Shown: positions 46,087 through 60,616 of the stretch, in pieces
Position numbering within the stretch: the first letter of the stretch is position 1
Layout of the letters: every line of letters begins with the position of its first letter
Source: Paracidovorax oryzae ATCC 19882
Lineage (GTDB): Bacteria; Pseudomonadota; Gammaproteobacteria; Burkholderiales; Burkholderiaceae_C
DNA: 64,000 bases
Reading direction: 5' to 3'
Assembly: GCF_000687165.1 (NCBI RefSeq)
Contig: NZ_JMKU01000012.1
Span: forward strand, 1-64,000
Made by a program: the position numbers and the translations under genes
Notes under the pieces: generated by a model
Databases searched by the model: none
Seen by the model: the letters and a program-made list of their open reading frames with translations, nothing else
Told to the model about the DNA's origin: nothing

Positions 46087-46890
46087 TTACTTGATGATGT
46101 TCTTGCCGAACCACTGCGTCGCGATCGTGGCCGCGGCGCCGTCCTGCTTCATGTCGGCCAGCGCCTTGTCGAGCCGGCCCTGCAGCGCGGTATCGTCCTT
46201 GCGCACGCCCACGCCGTATTCTTCGGTGCCGAAATGCTCGTCCAGCACGGCATAGTCCTGCGGCTTCTTGGCGACGTAGTAGCGGCCCACCACCTCGTCC
46301 ACCACCACGGCCTCCAGGCGGCCGGTGGAGAGGTCCATGAGCGCGGTCACGTTGTCGCCGAAGGTCTTGAACTCCTTGAACGACTTGAAGACGGCTTCGT
46401 CCTTCTTGACCGCATCCACGGCACTGCTGCCCTCCTGCGCACCGACGATCTTGCCGGCGAGGTCGGCCTTGGTCCTGATCGGAGAGCTGGCGGCCACCAC
46501 GACGATCTGGTGGTTCTCCATGTAGGGCGCGGTAAAGGCGATGTTCTGCTTGCGCTCTTCGGTGATCGTGAGGCCGTTCCAGAGCGCGTCCACGCGCTTG
46601 CCCGACAGTTCGGCCTCCTTGGCGCTCCAGTCGATGGGCTTGAACTCCACTTCCACGCCCATGCGCTTGGCGGCCTCGCGGGCCATGTCGATGTCGAAGC
46701 CCACGAGCTGGTTCTTGTCGTCGCGGAAGCCCATCGGCGGGAAATTGTCGTCCAGCCCGATCACGATCTTCGCGGCGGCGGCGGGGGGCGTGGCGGGGGT
46801 GGCGGCGGCCGGCTGGGCGCTGTCGTTCTTGCCGCAGGCGGCAAGCAGGGCACCGAGGGACACCAGGGCGATGGCGGCGATCTTCTTCAT
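46087..46890 (-). CDS. Polar amino-acid ABC transporter substrate-binding lipoprotein
   Basis: 267 residues. The lipoprotein signal ends LLAAC (Cys19), an Ala/Pro linker follows, then a family 3 solute-binding domain: IVIGLDDNFPPMGFRDDKNQ, GFDIDMAREAAKRMGVEVEF, DALWNGLTITEERKQNIAFT. The Asp and Arg that usually clamp the amino-acid backbone lie in those segments. The specific ligand cannot be read. The gene leads the operon, with a 187-base gap containing repeat B before the permease. Confidence 0.94.
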   Translation of the reverse strand: MKKIAAIALVSLGALLAACGKNDSAQPAAATPATPPAAAAKIVIGLDDNFPPMGFRDDKNQLVGFDIDMAREAAKRMGVEVEFKPIDWSAKEAELSGKRVDALWNGLTITEERKQNIAFTAPYMENHQIVVVAASSPIRTKADLAGKIVGAQEGSSAVDAVKKDEAVFKSFKEFKTFGDNVTALMDLSTGRLEAVVVDEVVGRYYVAKKPQDYAVLDEHFGTEEYGVGVRKDDTALQGRLDKALADMKQDGAAATIATQWFGKNIIK

Positions 46891-47321
46891 GGTAGAGGGG
46901 GGGATTCCAGAGGGACGAAAAGCAATGCGCGCGGCGGCCCGGCACTGCAGGCGGCCATGCACGAAGGTGGTGGGTTCAGGGCGGTATTGTCTCCGAGAGT
47001 AAGGAGCGCGCCCCAAGGCGGTGCAGGGCACGCCACCCCGTCGAACCCCAAAGGGCCTGCAGCACAATTATGATCACGACATTGTGCTATTAATTAAATA
47101 GCAAAATAAAACACCCCTGCCGCCCGACGCGCGGTGGCCATGGGCCAAGCGCCACGCCATGGCCCGTCAGGCGCTGCCCCGACTGGAGCGCCTCGAATTC
47201 CTCGAGGGCACCATGGCGTGCTATCGAGCCCCCTCCACGCTGCGACGCCCTGGGGGCTCCATTTTCATGACGTCGGGTGACCGAAACAGGTCGGCCGTCC
47301 TGGTTGACAGCCGCTCAAGGT
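46891..47321. promoter_or_regulatory. Gap upstream of the amino-acid ABC operon
   Basis: 431 bases with no supported gene. The notable part is 47061-47110: an inverted repeat AGCACAAT-N12-ATTGTGCT (47061-47068/47081-47088) with TGATCA at its centre, followed by AT-rich ATTAATTAAATAGCAAAATA. This looks like an operator/promoter for the ABC operon on the minus strand. The rest (47111-47321) follows the effector gene stop; I see no clear terminator there. Confidence 0.55.
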
Positions 47322-48377
47322 CTACCCACGCCGCTCGTCCAGCATCCGCTGCGCTTCCTTCTGACGATTTACCTGCGACAGGGCCATCTTGTCCATGGTC
47401 TTTCCTCCCAAAAGGCTTCCGTCCGTGTACCTGACACTGGGGTCCCTGGCAGCGATTCGGTTGTCGTAAGCATGAAGCGATGTTCCCAGCACGTTGTGAT
47501 TCAGATGCCGTAGAAGGGGATTGCCGACGGGAGGAAGGCCATTGTCCACCAGCATCCGGTCCACTTCGGCACGGCTCGCCTGCTGAACACCTTGCATCAA
47601 CGCAACCGCTTCAGGTATGGGACCGCCGCGCGGGGGCACCTGAGAGTGTGCAGAAGACGGGGTGTGATGCATCCCGGTTTCCGCCAGCGTGCAGGCGGAG
47701 GGATAACGAACCCACGGGTCAACGACCACGGTATCGGACTCTCCCCATCGGGGGTCCCGGGGATCGCCGATCAAGGCGTAGGCATGGTCGATCCGGTTGT
47801 CTTTCACCCTCATGATGGGCGCATTGATTTCCCTCGAAGCCAGTGCCACGAATGCCACGCTCGCATGCTCATTGCACGCGCCGCCCTGGGCCTGCATGCC
47901 GGCCTGGGCATACTCCATGACCGACGAATTCCGGCTAGCCGTGACTCTGGCCATCGACGCTCTGGCCCAAGATTCGCCCTGCGTCTGGACAATATCCGCG
48001 ATCTGATTCCCGGCACCGAACGGCATCATGTGCTTGACTTCCATCAACACATCCGAGGCGGTCTTCAGATTCTTCATCGTCTCGCCGCGCACTCGGACTT
48101 TCCGGCCGCTGTAGCTGGGCACGCCCAGTTCCTGCGGCGCGCAGACTTGATGCAACTTGACCACGGACTGCCGGGAGAAGCCGGTCAAGGGATCGACGTT
48201 GGAGCCCTCTCGCGATGCAGACTGCCGCCTCCCCAGCGGCAGGCCGCCGAGGGCCCCGTCGCGAGCAAGCGTCGAACTGCCCGCGGCCTGACGGTGCGGC
48301 GTTGATTCAGACCCTGCCGCAGCCCGATGGGCACGGGAGTCAAAAGTCCTGCCAACACCTCTCATCCAATCATCCAT
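47322..48377 (-). CDS. Putative type III secreted effector, transglutaminase-like Cys-His-Asp fold
   Basis: 351 residues. The first 70 are Ser/Arg-rich and unstructured, as in type III secretion signals, with no Sec signal. The core has a plausible Cys-His-Asp triad: Cys168 in GGACNEHASVAF, His198 in NRIDHAYALIGD and Asp220 in TVVVDPWVRYP, with spacing and motifs like the transglutaminase/papain-type superfamily that includes HopX/AvrPphE and XopE effectors. I cannot name a family. A strong AAGGAG lies 7 bases before the ATG and a perfect PIP box lies 61 bases upstream, which supports HrpX-type control. Base composition is lower in GC than the flanking genes. An enzymatic role inside plant cells is inference. 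Confidence 0.75.
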   Translation of the reverse strand: MDDWMRGVGRTFDSRAHRAAAGSESTPHRQAAGSSTLARDGALGGLPLGRRQSASREGSNVDPLTGFSRQSVVKLHQVCAPQELGVPSYSGRKVRVRGETMKNLKTASDVLMEVKHMMPFGAGNQIADIVQTQGESWARASMARVTASRNSSVMEYAQAGMQAQGGACNEHASVAFVALASREINAPIMRVKDNRIDHAYALIGDPRDPRWGESDTVVVDPWVRYPSACTLAETGMHHTPSSAHSQVPPRGGPIPEAVALMQGVQQASRAEVDRMLVDNGLPPVGNPLLRHLNHNVLGTSLHAYDNRIAARDPSVRYTDGSLLGGKTMDKMALSQVNRQKEAQRMLDERRG

Positions 48378-48438
48378 TCAGCATCTCCTTGAATCAAAGT
48401 TCCTTATAGATGCGTAAGCCGCACGACCGTCCGACCAG

Positions 48439-48463
48439 GCGAAGCAAGCATGCTTGCGGCGAA
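48439..48463 (-). promoter_or_regulatory. PIP box (TTCGC-N15-TTCGC) of the putative effector gene
   Basis: Read on the minus strand, two TTCGC half-sites are separated by exactly 15 bases, matching the TTCGB-N15-TTCGB consensus bound by HrpX/HrpB-type activators in Xanthomonas, Ralstonia and Acidovorax. Thirty bases after the second half-site comes TATAAG, a near match to the YANNNT -10 element usually seen at this spacing. The 15-base spacer itself contains the perfect palindrome GCAAGCATGCTTGC (48444-48457). Confidence 0.85.
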
Positions 48464-48540
48464 TTGACCAGCAATTCACGAGCCTTCCGGACACGGTGGA
48501 AATGCATCCGCCAACCTGTTTTCGGCAGGAGAGAGAGAAG

Positions 48541-48581
48541 CAGGAGAAAAAAGAAAATGGCGCTCTTCAGAGCGCCATTTT
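48541..48581 (-). terminator. Rho-independent terminator of gltBD
   Basis: A perfect 12-bp stem AAAATGGCGCTC (48554-48565) / GAGCGCCATTTT (48570-48581) with a 4-base loop. On the minus strand it is followed by CTTTTTTCTCC, so it ends gltD transcription and separates it from the effector promoter. Confidence 0.92.
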
Positions 48582-48615
48582 CCTTTCGAGGCGTGCCGCT
48601 TGCGACGGCGACGCT

Positions 48616-50094
<1,479 letters not shown>

Positions 50095-50151
50095 GATTGC
50101 GTGTCCTGTCGTTGTGGGGTGCGAAGCGGTGCGTCGTCGGTGCGTGCGGCC

Positions 50152-54894
<4,743 letters not shown>

Positions 54895-55062
54895 GGCGCA
54901 CTCCTCAAGAAAAATCGCGGGGAGCCCGAGCGTATTGCATGACGTTATGCGGAGCAAGCATTTTAAATCAGGGTCAGATAAGCAATATTCTTCCCATACG
55001 ATTCATCAACATTTAATAAGGGACACATCAAAACTGGCAAATGGGCATTCACATGCCTGCGC

Positions 55063-55767
55063 TCAGCCCTCGGGAGGCACGAGGCGCTTGCGCGGGCGCC
55101 CTGCCTGCGCCTTCGTCACCCGCCGCGCCGTCTGGGACTGCAGCGCTGCGGCGAACTCCGCATCGCCGAGCGCCCATCCCGACAGCGTCGCGTCGGTAAT
55201 GCGCTTGCAGTCCTGCGCGGAGAGTCCGGCGTGCACCAGCGCGCCATAGGCAGCCTCGCGCGCGAAAGGGGTGTTCCCCAAGGCCCAGTAGAGCGCGTGC
55301 GGCGTCACCAGCCGGTCGGGCCGCAGGCCCAGAGCATGCGCATGGCTGGACCAGGGGTACTCCGCGGGATCGGCCACCAGGCCGGCGCGCACCGGGTTCA
55401 GGTCGATATAGGCCATGCAGGCCAGCAGGTAGCGCGCAGGATCGAGAACGGTGGAACGGTAGCGCCCTTCCCACAGCGTTCCCGTGCGCCCGTGGCGCTG
55501 GTTGAAGGCGCGCACGTAGCGGCGGCCCACGGCCTGCATCAGCAGCGGCAGGCCCTCGGCCGTGCGTGGCGTGGCCAGCAAATGGAAGTGGTTGTCCATC
55601 AGCACGTAGGCGTGGACCGCCACGTCGAAGGCACGCGCTTGATCGGCGAGCGATTCGAGCAGCATCTCGCGGTCCTGCCGGTCCACGAAGACCGCCTGCC
55701 GGTTGTTGCCCCGGTGGATCACGTGGTGCGGATAACCGGGAAGGGTCAGGCGGGGAAGGCGGGCCAT
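55063..55767 (-). CDS. REP-associated tyrosine transposase-like protein (RAYT, Y1 HUH family)
   Basis: 234 residues. The HUH metal motif is in VLMDNHFHLLATP (about 55-67) and the N-terminus LPGYPHHVIHRGNNRQAVF is a RAYT hallmark. The catalytic Tyr is probably within RYVRAFNQRHGRTGTLWEGRY. Downstream are DLNPVRAGLV and YPWSSHAHALG, also typical. Such single-copy domesticated transposases mobilise short palindromic repeats. The two related palindromes in this window (32617 and 45987) could be substrates, but that is untested. Confidence 0.92.
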   Translation of the reverse strand: MARLPRLTLPGYPHHVIHRGNNRQAVFVDRQDREMLLESLADQARAFDVAVHAYVLMDNHFHLLATPRTAEGLPLLMQAVGRRYVRAFNQRHGRTGTLWEGRYRSTVLDPARYLLACMAYIDLNPVRAGLVADPAEYPWSSHAHALGLRPDRLVTPHALYWALGNTPFAREAAYGALVHAGLSAQDCKRITDATLSGWALGDAEFAAALQSQTARRVTKAQAGRPRKRLVPPEG

Positions 55768-55853
55768 GGTCGGGCACGAAGGGAGCGGCGGGGCTGCGAT
55801 ATTAGACCCGCCGTGGACGGCCGCCCTGACAAGCCGCTACGCACTTTGCCGGC

Positions 55854-56816
55854 TCAGGCGGGCACGTCGTGGGCAGCCGCCCTGCCCTCGTCCGGGCTAG
55901 CACCTTCGTCGCCCGCCAGGCCGAAACGCGAACCGAGGTCCCGCTCCAGTCCGAACTCGGAGAGGATCGCACGCAGCCGCTCGGCCGCGCTGCGCTTGCG
56001 CTGGCCGGTGTGTCGCGCCACGATCAACTCGTTCTTCATGCTGTGCTCCCAGCCCACCAGCTCCGTCACCGTGACCTGGTAGCCGCTGGCTTCCAGGTAC
56101 AGGCAGCGCAGCACATTGGTCAGTTGGCTGCCCAGTTCGCGGGTGTGCAGCGGATGCCGCCACAACTCGGCCAGCGGCGTGCGCGCCAGGGCCAGCGCCT
56201 TGTGCTGCCGCAGGCAGGCCGCCACTTCCGCCTGGCAGCACGGCACCAGCACCATGGCGCGCGCCTGCTTGGCCAGCCCGAAGGCGATCGCGTCGTCGGT
56301 GGCGGTATCGCAGGCATGCAGCGCCGTCACCACGTCGAAACGCGCGGGAAGTGCATCGGCCTGCATGGAGTCGGCCACGCTGAGGGCCAGGAACGACATG
56401 CGATCAAAACCCAGGCGCTGCGCCAGCGACTGCGAGCGCTCCACCAGTTCGGCGCGCGTCTCGATGCCGTAGATGTGACCGCGGCCCAGCTCCCGGAAGA
56501 ACAGGTCGTAGAGGATGAAGCCGAGGTACGACTTGCCCGCGCCATGGTCCGCCAGCGTGGGCGCCTGCCCGTCCTGCGCAAACTCGCGCAGCAGGGGTTC
56601 GATGAACTGGAACAGGTGGTACACCTGCTTGAGCTTGCGGCGCGAATCCTGGTTGAGCCGGCCTTCGCGCGTGAGGATGTGCAGTTCCTTGAGCAACTCC
56701 ACGGACTGGCCGGGGCGCAGCTCCTGCAGCACCTGGGCGTCCGCACCCGTACCTGCATTGCCGCGTGCCACCGGGGTCTTCGGCACCTGCGCGGCCGTCC
56801 GGGTGGCCTTCTTCAT
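55854..56816 (-). CDS. Class I SAM-dependent methyltransferase-like protein
   Basis: 320 residues. After a helical N-terminal part (VYHLFQFIEPLLREFAQDG), the SAM-binding strand is LADHGAGKSYLGFILYD, with IYGIETRAELVERSQSLA as the acidic-loop region and VVTALHACDTATDDAIAFGL as motif IV. A Cys pair (VLVPCCQAEVAACL) follows. This arrangement matches the Methyltransf_32 group, whose substrates are mostly unknown. The stop of this gene faces the RAYT start across 86 bases; the upstream DUF1415 gene overlaps it by 4 bases. Confidence 0.85.
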   Translation of the reverse strand: MKKATRTAAQVPKTPVARGNAGTGADAQVLQELRPGQSVELLKELHILTREGRLNQDSRRKLKQVYHLFQFIEPLLREFAQDGQAPTLADHGAGKSYLGFILYDLFFRELGRGHIYGIETRAELVERSQSLAQRLGFDRMSFLALSVADSMQADALPARFDVVTALHACDTATDDAIAFGLAKQARAMVLVPCCQAEVAACLRQHKALALARTPLAELWRHPLHTRELGSQLTNVLRCLYLEASGYQVTVTELVGWEHSMKNELIVARHTGQRKRSAAERLRAILSEFGLERDLGSRFGLAGDEGASPDEGRAAAHDVPA

Positions 56817-57448
56817 GCCCCGCTCCGCGTGCCGCCATGCGCCACAGGACAGCGCGGCCCGACATCGAGCGCCGCCCAGCCGTCGGCACCCAGTTCCTCG
56901 AGCATCTCGATGTTGCGTTCGAAGATCGCCTCTGCCTCGGGGAAAGCCTCCACGGCCCGGTCGATGCTCTCTTCGCGCAGCAGGTGCAGCGTGGGGTACG
57001 GCGCCCGGTTGGTGGCGTTGCCCACGTCGTCCACTTCCGTGCCCGCGAACTGGAAGCGCGGATGGAACGACGCCACCTGCAGGATGCCGCCCAGGTCCAT
57101 GGCCTCGACGAGGTCGTCGGCCAGGCCGAGGAAATCATTGAAGTCGAGAAAATCCTCCATGCAGCGCGGCGCCATCAGCAGCGTGGTGTCGCGTTGCTCG
57201 GGGGAAGCCTCGGCCAGGGCCTCCAGCTCGCGCTGCAGGTCGTCGATGAGCGCGCGGGCATCCTCGGCCTCGCTCACCACGTAGTGGACCTGGCCCTTGA
57301 CGTGCACGGACTTGGCGAAGGGGCAGAGGTTCAGCCCGATGACCGCACGCTCCAGCCAGCGGACCATGTCGTCGATCACGGTCTGCTGCATGGTGGATGC
57401 GCTCGCGGCGTCGGATGGCGGCACCGCGTCGGCGGAGGGTTCGGTCAT
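56813..57448 (-). CDS. DUF1415 family protein
   Basis: 211 residues from ATG 57448. Conserved features are WLERAVIGLNLCPFAKSVHV, TTLLMAPRCMEDFLDFNDFL and ASFHPRFQFAG, which define DUF1415. Function is unknown; the family is cytoplasmic. The stop overlaps the start of the methyltransferase-like gene (ATGA), so they are probably co-expressed. A TTG at 57463 could give a 5-residue longer form. Confidence 0.9.
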   Translation of the reverse strand: MTEPSADAVPPSDAASASTMQQTVIDDMVRWLERAVIGLNLCPFAKSVHVKGQVHYVVSEAEDARALIDDLQRELEALAEASPEQRDTTLLMAPRCMEDFLDFNDFLGLADDLVEAMDLGGILQVASFHPRFQFAGTEVDDVGNATNRAPYPTLHLLREESIDRAVEAFPEAEAIFERNIEMLEELGADGWAALDVGPRCPVAHGGTRSGA

Positions 57449-57539
57449 GGGGTCTTTCGGCAAGGCTGGCGCGTGTATCGGCAGGAGGACGATTTTATCG
57501 GCCCTTCCCGCCGCACCCCCGGCACCGCCGCTGCCACGC

Positions 57540-58799
57540 TCAAGACAGCAGCCGGTGGCCCGTGAGCCGCTCGTGCTCGCGCACTGCGAAACGGTCCGTC
57601 ATGCCGGCGATGAAGTCGGCGACGACGCGGGCATGGGGCATGCCGCCGGCATCGGAGGCCGCCTCCTGCGCCGCCACGGCGCGGTCGGCGAACCGGTGCT
57701 TCATTTCCGAAGGCCGCTGCGCGTAGATACCGAACAGGTCGCGCACCACCTGCTGGGCGTGGCCGGTGGTTTCCATCACCTGCGGATGGCGGTAGAGGTT
57801 CTGGAACAGGAAGCGCTTGAGTTCCAGGGACTGCACACGCATCGCTGCACTGAAAGCCACCATCGGCGGCATCCCGCGCACATCGTCCGCCGTGCGTGGC
57901 GCAGCCTGCGCCAGCGCGGCCTCGGTGGCGCCGATCACGTCGTACACCTGGGCGCTCAGCATGCGGCGGATGGCCTCGTGCAACAGCCGGCGCTGTGCCT
58001 TCGGCGCGCCCAGGTGCGGATGTTCCCGTTCGGCATCGGCCCGGAACCGGTCGAACAGCGGCACATCGCGCAGTTGGGCCAGCGTGATCAGGCCGGAACG
58101 CACGCCATCGTCGATATCGTGGGCGTTGTAGGCGATCTCGTCGGCCAGGTTGCAGAGCTGCGCTTCCAGGCCGGGCTGCTCCCGGCGCAGGAACCGCGCC
58201 CCCACGCCGCCGGGCTCCGAGGCCTCCAGCCGCTCGGCGTTGGCGCGCGAGCAATGCTTGAGGATGCCTTCGCGCGTCTCGAAAGTCAGGTTCAGGCCGT
58301 CGTAGTCCGGGTAGCGCTCCTCCAGCGCATCCACCACGCGCAGGCTCTGCAGGTTGTGCTCGAAGCCGCCGTACGGGGCCATGCACGCATTCAGCGCGTC
58401 CTGGCCCGCGTGCCCGAAAGGCGTGTGCCCCAGGTCGTGCGCCAGCGAAATCGCCTCGACCAGGTCCTCATTGATGCGCAATGACCGCGCGATGGAGCGC
58501 CCCAGTTGCGCGACCTCGAGCGAATGCGTGAGCCGGGTGCGGAACAGGTCGCCCTCGTGGTTCAGGAACACCTGGGTCTTGTACACCAGCCGGCGGAACG
58601 CGGTCGAATGCACGATGCGGTCACGGTCGCGCTGGTATTCAGTGCGCGTGGGCGCTGGAGCCTGCGGATGGCGGCGGCCACGCGTCCGGGCGGGGTCGCT
58701 GGCATAGGACGCGAGCGGGCCGGTCACCTGGCCCGCGGCGTCCTCCACCGCGGTGGCACCGGTCCGCCCGGCTGCGCCGGGGGAATGCATGTCCGCCAT
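57540..58799 (-). CDS. dgt: dGTPase-like deoxyguanosinetriphosphate triphosphohydrolase
   Basis: 419 residues from ATG 58799, which has GGGAG 6 bases upstream; an ATG at 58814, closer to aroB, would add 5 residues. HD-domain metal ligands are in FRTRLTHSLEVAQLGRS and AISLAHDLGHTPFGHAG, and a later Asp in NLADEIAYNAHDIDDG. It cleaves dNTPs to nucleoside and triphosphate. It belongs to the shorter, Dgt-like subfamily. The gene starts just after aroB, the usual aroK-aroB-dgt order. Confidence 0.94.
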   Translation of the reverse strand: MADMHSPGAAGRTGATAVEDAAGQVTGPLASYASDPARTRGRRHPQAPAPTRTEYQRDRDRIVHSTAFRRLVYKTQVFLNHEGDLFRTRLTHSLEVAQLGRSIARSLRINEDLVEAISLAHDLGHTPFGHAGQDALNACMAPYGGFEHNLQSLRVVDALEERYPDYDGLNLTFETREGILKHCSRANAERLEASEPGGVGARFLRREQPGLEAQLCNLADEIAYNAHDIDDGVRSGLITLAQLRDVPLFDRFRADAEREHPHLGAPKAQRRLLHEAIRRMLSAQVYDVIGATEAALAQAAPRTADDVRGMPPMVAFSAAMRVQSLELKRFLFQNLYRHPQVMETTGHAQQVVRDLFGIYAQRPSEMKHRFADRAVAAQEAASDAGGMPHARVVADFIAGMTDRFAVREHERLTGHRLLS

Positions 58800-58821
58800 C
58801 GGGCGCTCCCGCATGTCCAGC

Positions 58822-60033
58822 TCACGCGCAGCAGGCGTCGATGACCTCGCGCACCAGCGCGTCAGGCGCGGGGCGCACGGCAGCCCGGCCCGGTCCGTCG
58901 ATGACGACGAAACGGATCTCGCCCCCTTCCGACTTCTTGTCCAGGCGCATGAGTTCCAGGTAGCGGCCGGCATTGTCGGCGGGATCGAGCACGGCACCGC
59001 GCACGGGAAGGCCGGCACGCTCGACGAGGCGGCGCAGCCGCGCGGTGAATGCATCGTCCACCAGGCCCAGCCGGCGCGACAGCTCGGCGGCCATCACCAT
59101 GCCCGCCCCCACGCCCTCTCCGTGCAGCCACACGCCATAGCCCATGCCCGCCTCGATCGCGTGCCCGAAGGTATGGCCGAAGTTCAGGATGGCACGCAGG
59201 CCGGCCTCACGCTCGTCCTGCCCCACCACCCAGGCCTTGATTTCGCAGCTGCGGCGCACGGCGTGGGCCAGGGCCGCGTGGTCGCCCGCGCGCAGGGCCT
59301 CGACGTGGTCCTCGAGCCAGGCCAGGAATTCCATGTCCGCGATCGGGCCGTACTTGATGACCTCGGCCAGGCCCGCGCTCAACTCCCGCGCGGGCAGCGT
59401 CGCCAGGGTGGCGAGGTCGCACACCACGAGCTGCGGCTGGTAGAACGCCCCGATCATGTTCTTCCCCAGGGGATGGTTGATGGCCGTCTTGCCGCCCACC
59501 GAGGAATCCACCTGCGCGAGCAGGGTCGTGGGCACCTGCACGAAAGGCACGCCGCGCATGTAGCTCGCGGCCGCGAAGCCGGTCATGTCGCCCACCACGC
59601 CGCCGCCCAGCGCGAAAAGCACCGTCTTGCGGTCGCAGCCGTGCGACAGCAGCGTATCGAAAATGCGGTTCAGCGTGGGCCAGTCCTTGTGCTCCTCGCC
59701 GTCCGGCAGCACGGCCAGGACGACCTCGGCATAGTGCGCGGACAGCGCTGCGCGCAGGGCCTCGGCATAGAGCGGAGCGACAGTCTCATTGGTCACGACC
59801 AGCGCGCAGGCGGCCCTGGGCAGCGCGCCATAGGTCCGGGCATCGCCCAGCAGGCCCGCCCCGATCTCGATGCCGTAGCTCCGGTCGCCCAGCGCGATCT
59901 CCACGCGGCCGGCATGCGCCTGCATCGCGGCCGGCGCCACGGACGGGGCCATGTGGTCCGGCGCGGTGGCGCCGGTACGGGGGGGCGGGAGGGGCCGGTC
60001 GGTATCTCGAACGGAAAATGCGTCGGCAGTCAT
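58822..60033 (-). CDS. aroB: 3-dehydroquinate synthase (AroB)
   Basis: 403 residues from ATG 60033; later ATGs at 59952 and 59925 would give about 367-376 residues, closer to family length, since the first 37 residues are Pro/Thr-rich and unconserved. Family motifs: [54 protein letters not shown] with Zn histidines and HGEGVGAGM. It closes the DAHP ring in the shikimate pathway using NAD and zinc. It follows aroK. Confidence 0.96.
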   Translation of the reverse strand: MTADAFSVRDTDRPLPPPRTGATAPDHMAPSVAPAAMQAHAGRVEIALGDRSYGIEIGAGLLGDARTYGALPRAACALVVTNETVAPLYAEALRAALSAHYAEVVLAVLPDGEEHKDWPTLNRIFDTLLSHGCDRKTVLFALGGGVVGDMTGFAAASYMRGVPFVQVPTTLLAQVDSSVGGKTAINHPLGKNMIGAFYQPQLVVCDLATLATLPARELSAGLAEVIKYGPIADMEFLAWLEDHVEALRAGDHAALAHAVRRSCEIKAWVVGQDEREAGLRAILNFGHTFGHAIEAGMGYGVWLHGEGVGAGMVMAAELSRRLGLVDDAFTARLRRLVERAGLPVRGAVLDPADNAGRYLELMRLDKKSEGGEIRFVVIDGPGRAAVRPAPDALVREVIDACCA

Positions 60034-60064
60034 GCCGTGGAGTCTATCGGCTTCCGTCAGGCCT

Positions 60065-60616
60065 TCACGGGGAGGTCGGATGGATGCCTGCCAGCTCCAG
60101 CTGCATGGCGATGTGCTGGACCAGGGCGGCCACGTTCTTGCCACGCTCCGGCGAGATGACGAAATGGGCCGCCTCCCGGTAGAGCGGATCCCGCTCGCGC
60201 TGCAGTTCGCGGAGCCGGTCCAGCGGCGATTCCACCTGCAGCAGGGGCCGCGTCTGGTCGTGGCGGATGTGCCGGAAGATTTCCTCCGGCGAAGCGTTCA
60301 GGTAAACGACCGTGCCCCGCTCGCGCAGGCGCGCCCGGTTGCCGGGCCGTACCACGACCCCGCCGCCCGTGGCCAGCACCTGCGGCCGAACCTCCGGGCC
60401 GGTCAGTTCGTGGATGACTTCCTCCTCCAGGTCGCGGAAGGCGGCTTCGCCTTCACGATCGAAAAAACCACGGATCGAGCCGCCGATGCGCTGCTCGATC
60501 ACGTGGTCCGAATCGATGAAGGGCAGACCCAGCCGCCGGGCGAGATGCCGCCCGACGGTGGATTTACCCGAGCCTGGAAGGCCGATGAGGTGGATGCTCA
60601 GTTGGGATCCGTGCAA
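60065..60616 (-). CDS. aroK: Shikimate kinase (AroK), unusual start
   Basis: About 178-183 residues. Walker A is in [17 protein letters not shown], shikimate contacts in [12 protein letters not shown] and [14 protein letters not shown], and the lid in RTRPLLQV-like sequence. It phosphorylates shikimate. No ATG lies near the expected start: the choices are TTG 60616 or CTG 60601, both overlapping the end of the upstream Ig-like gene (stop 60598). I list TTG. A start by re-initiation after the upstream stop is likely. Confidence 0.9.
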   Translation of the reverse strand: MHGSQLSIHLIGLPGSGKSTVGRHLARRLGLPFIDSDHVIEQRIGGSIRGFFDREGEAAFRDLEEEVIHELTGPEVRPQVLATGGGVVVRPGNRARLRERGTVVYLNASPEEIFRHIRHDQTRPLLQVESPLDRLRELQRERDPLYREAAHFVISPERGKNVAALVQHIAMQLELAGIHPTSP

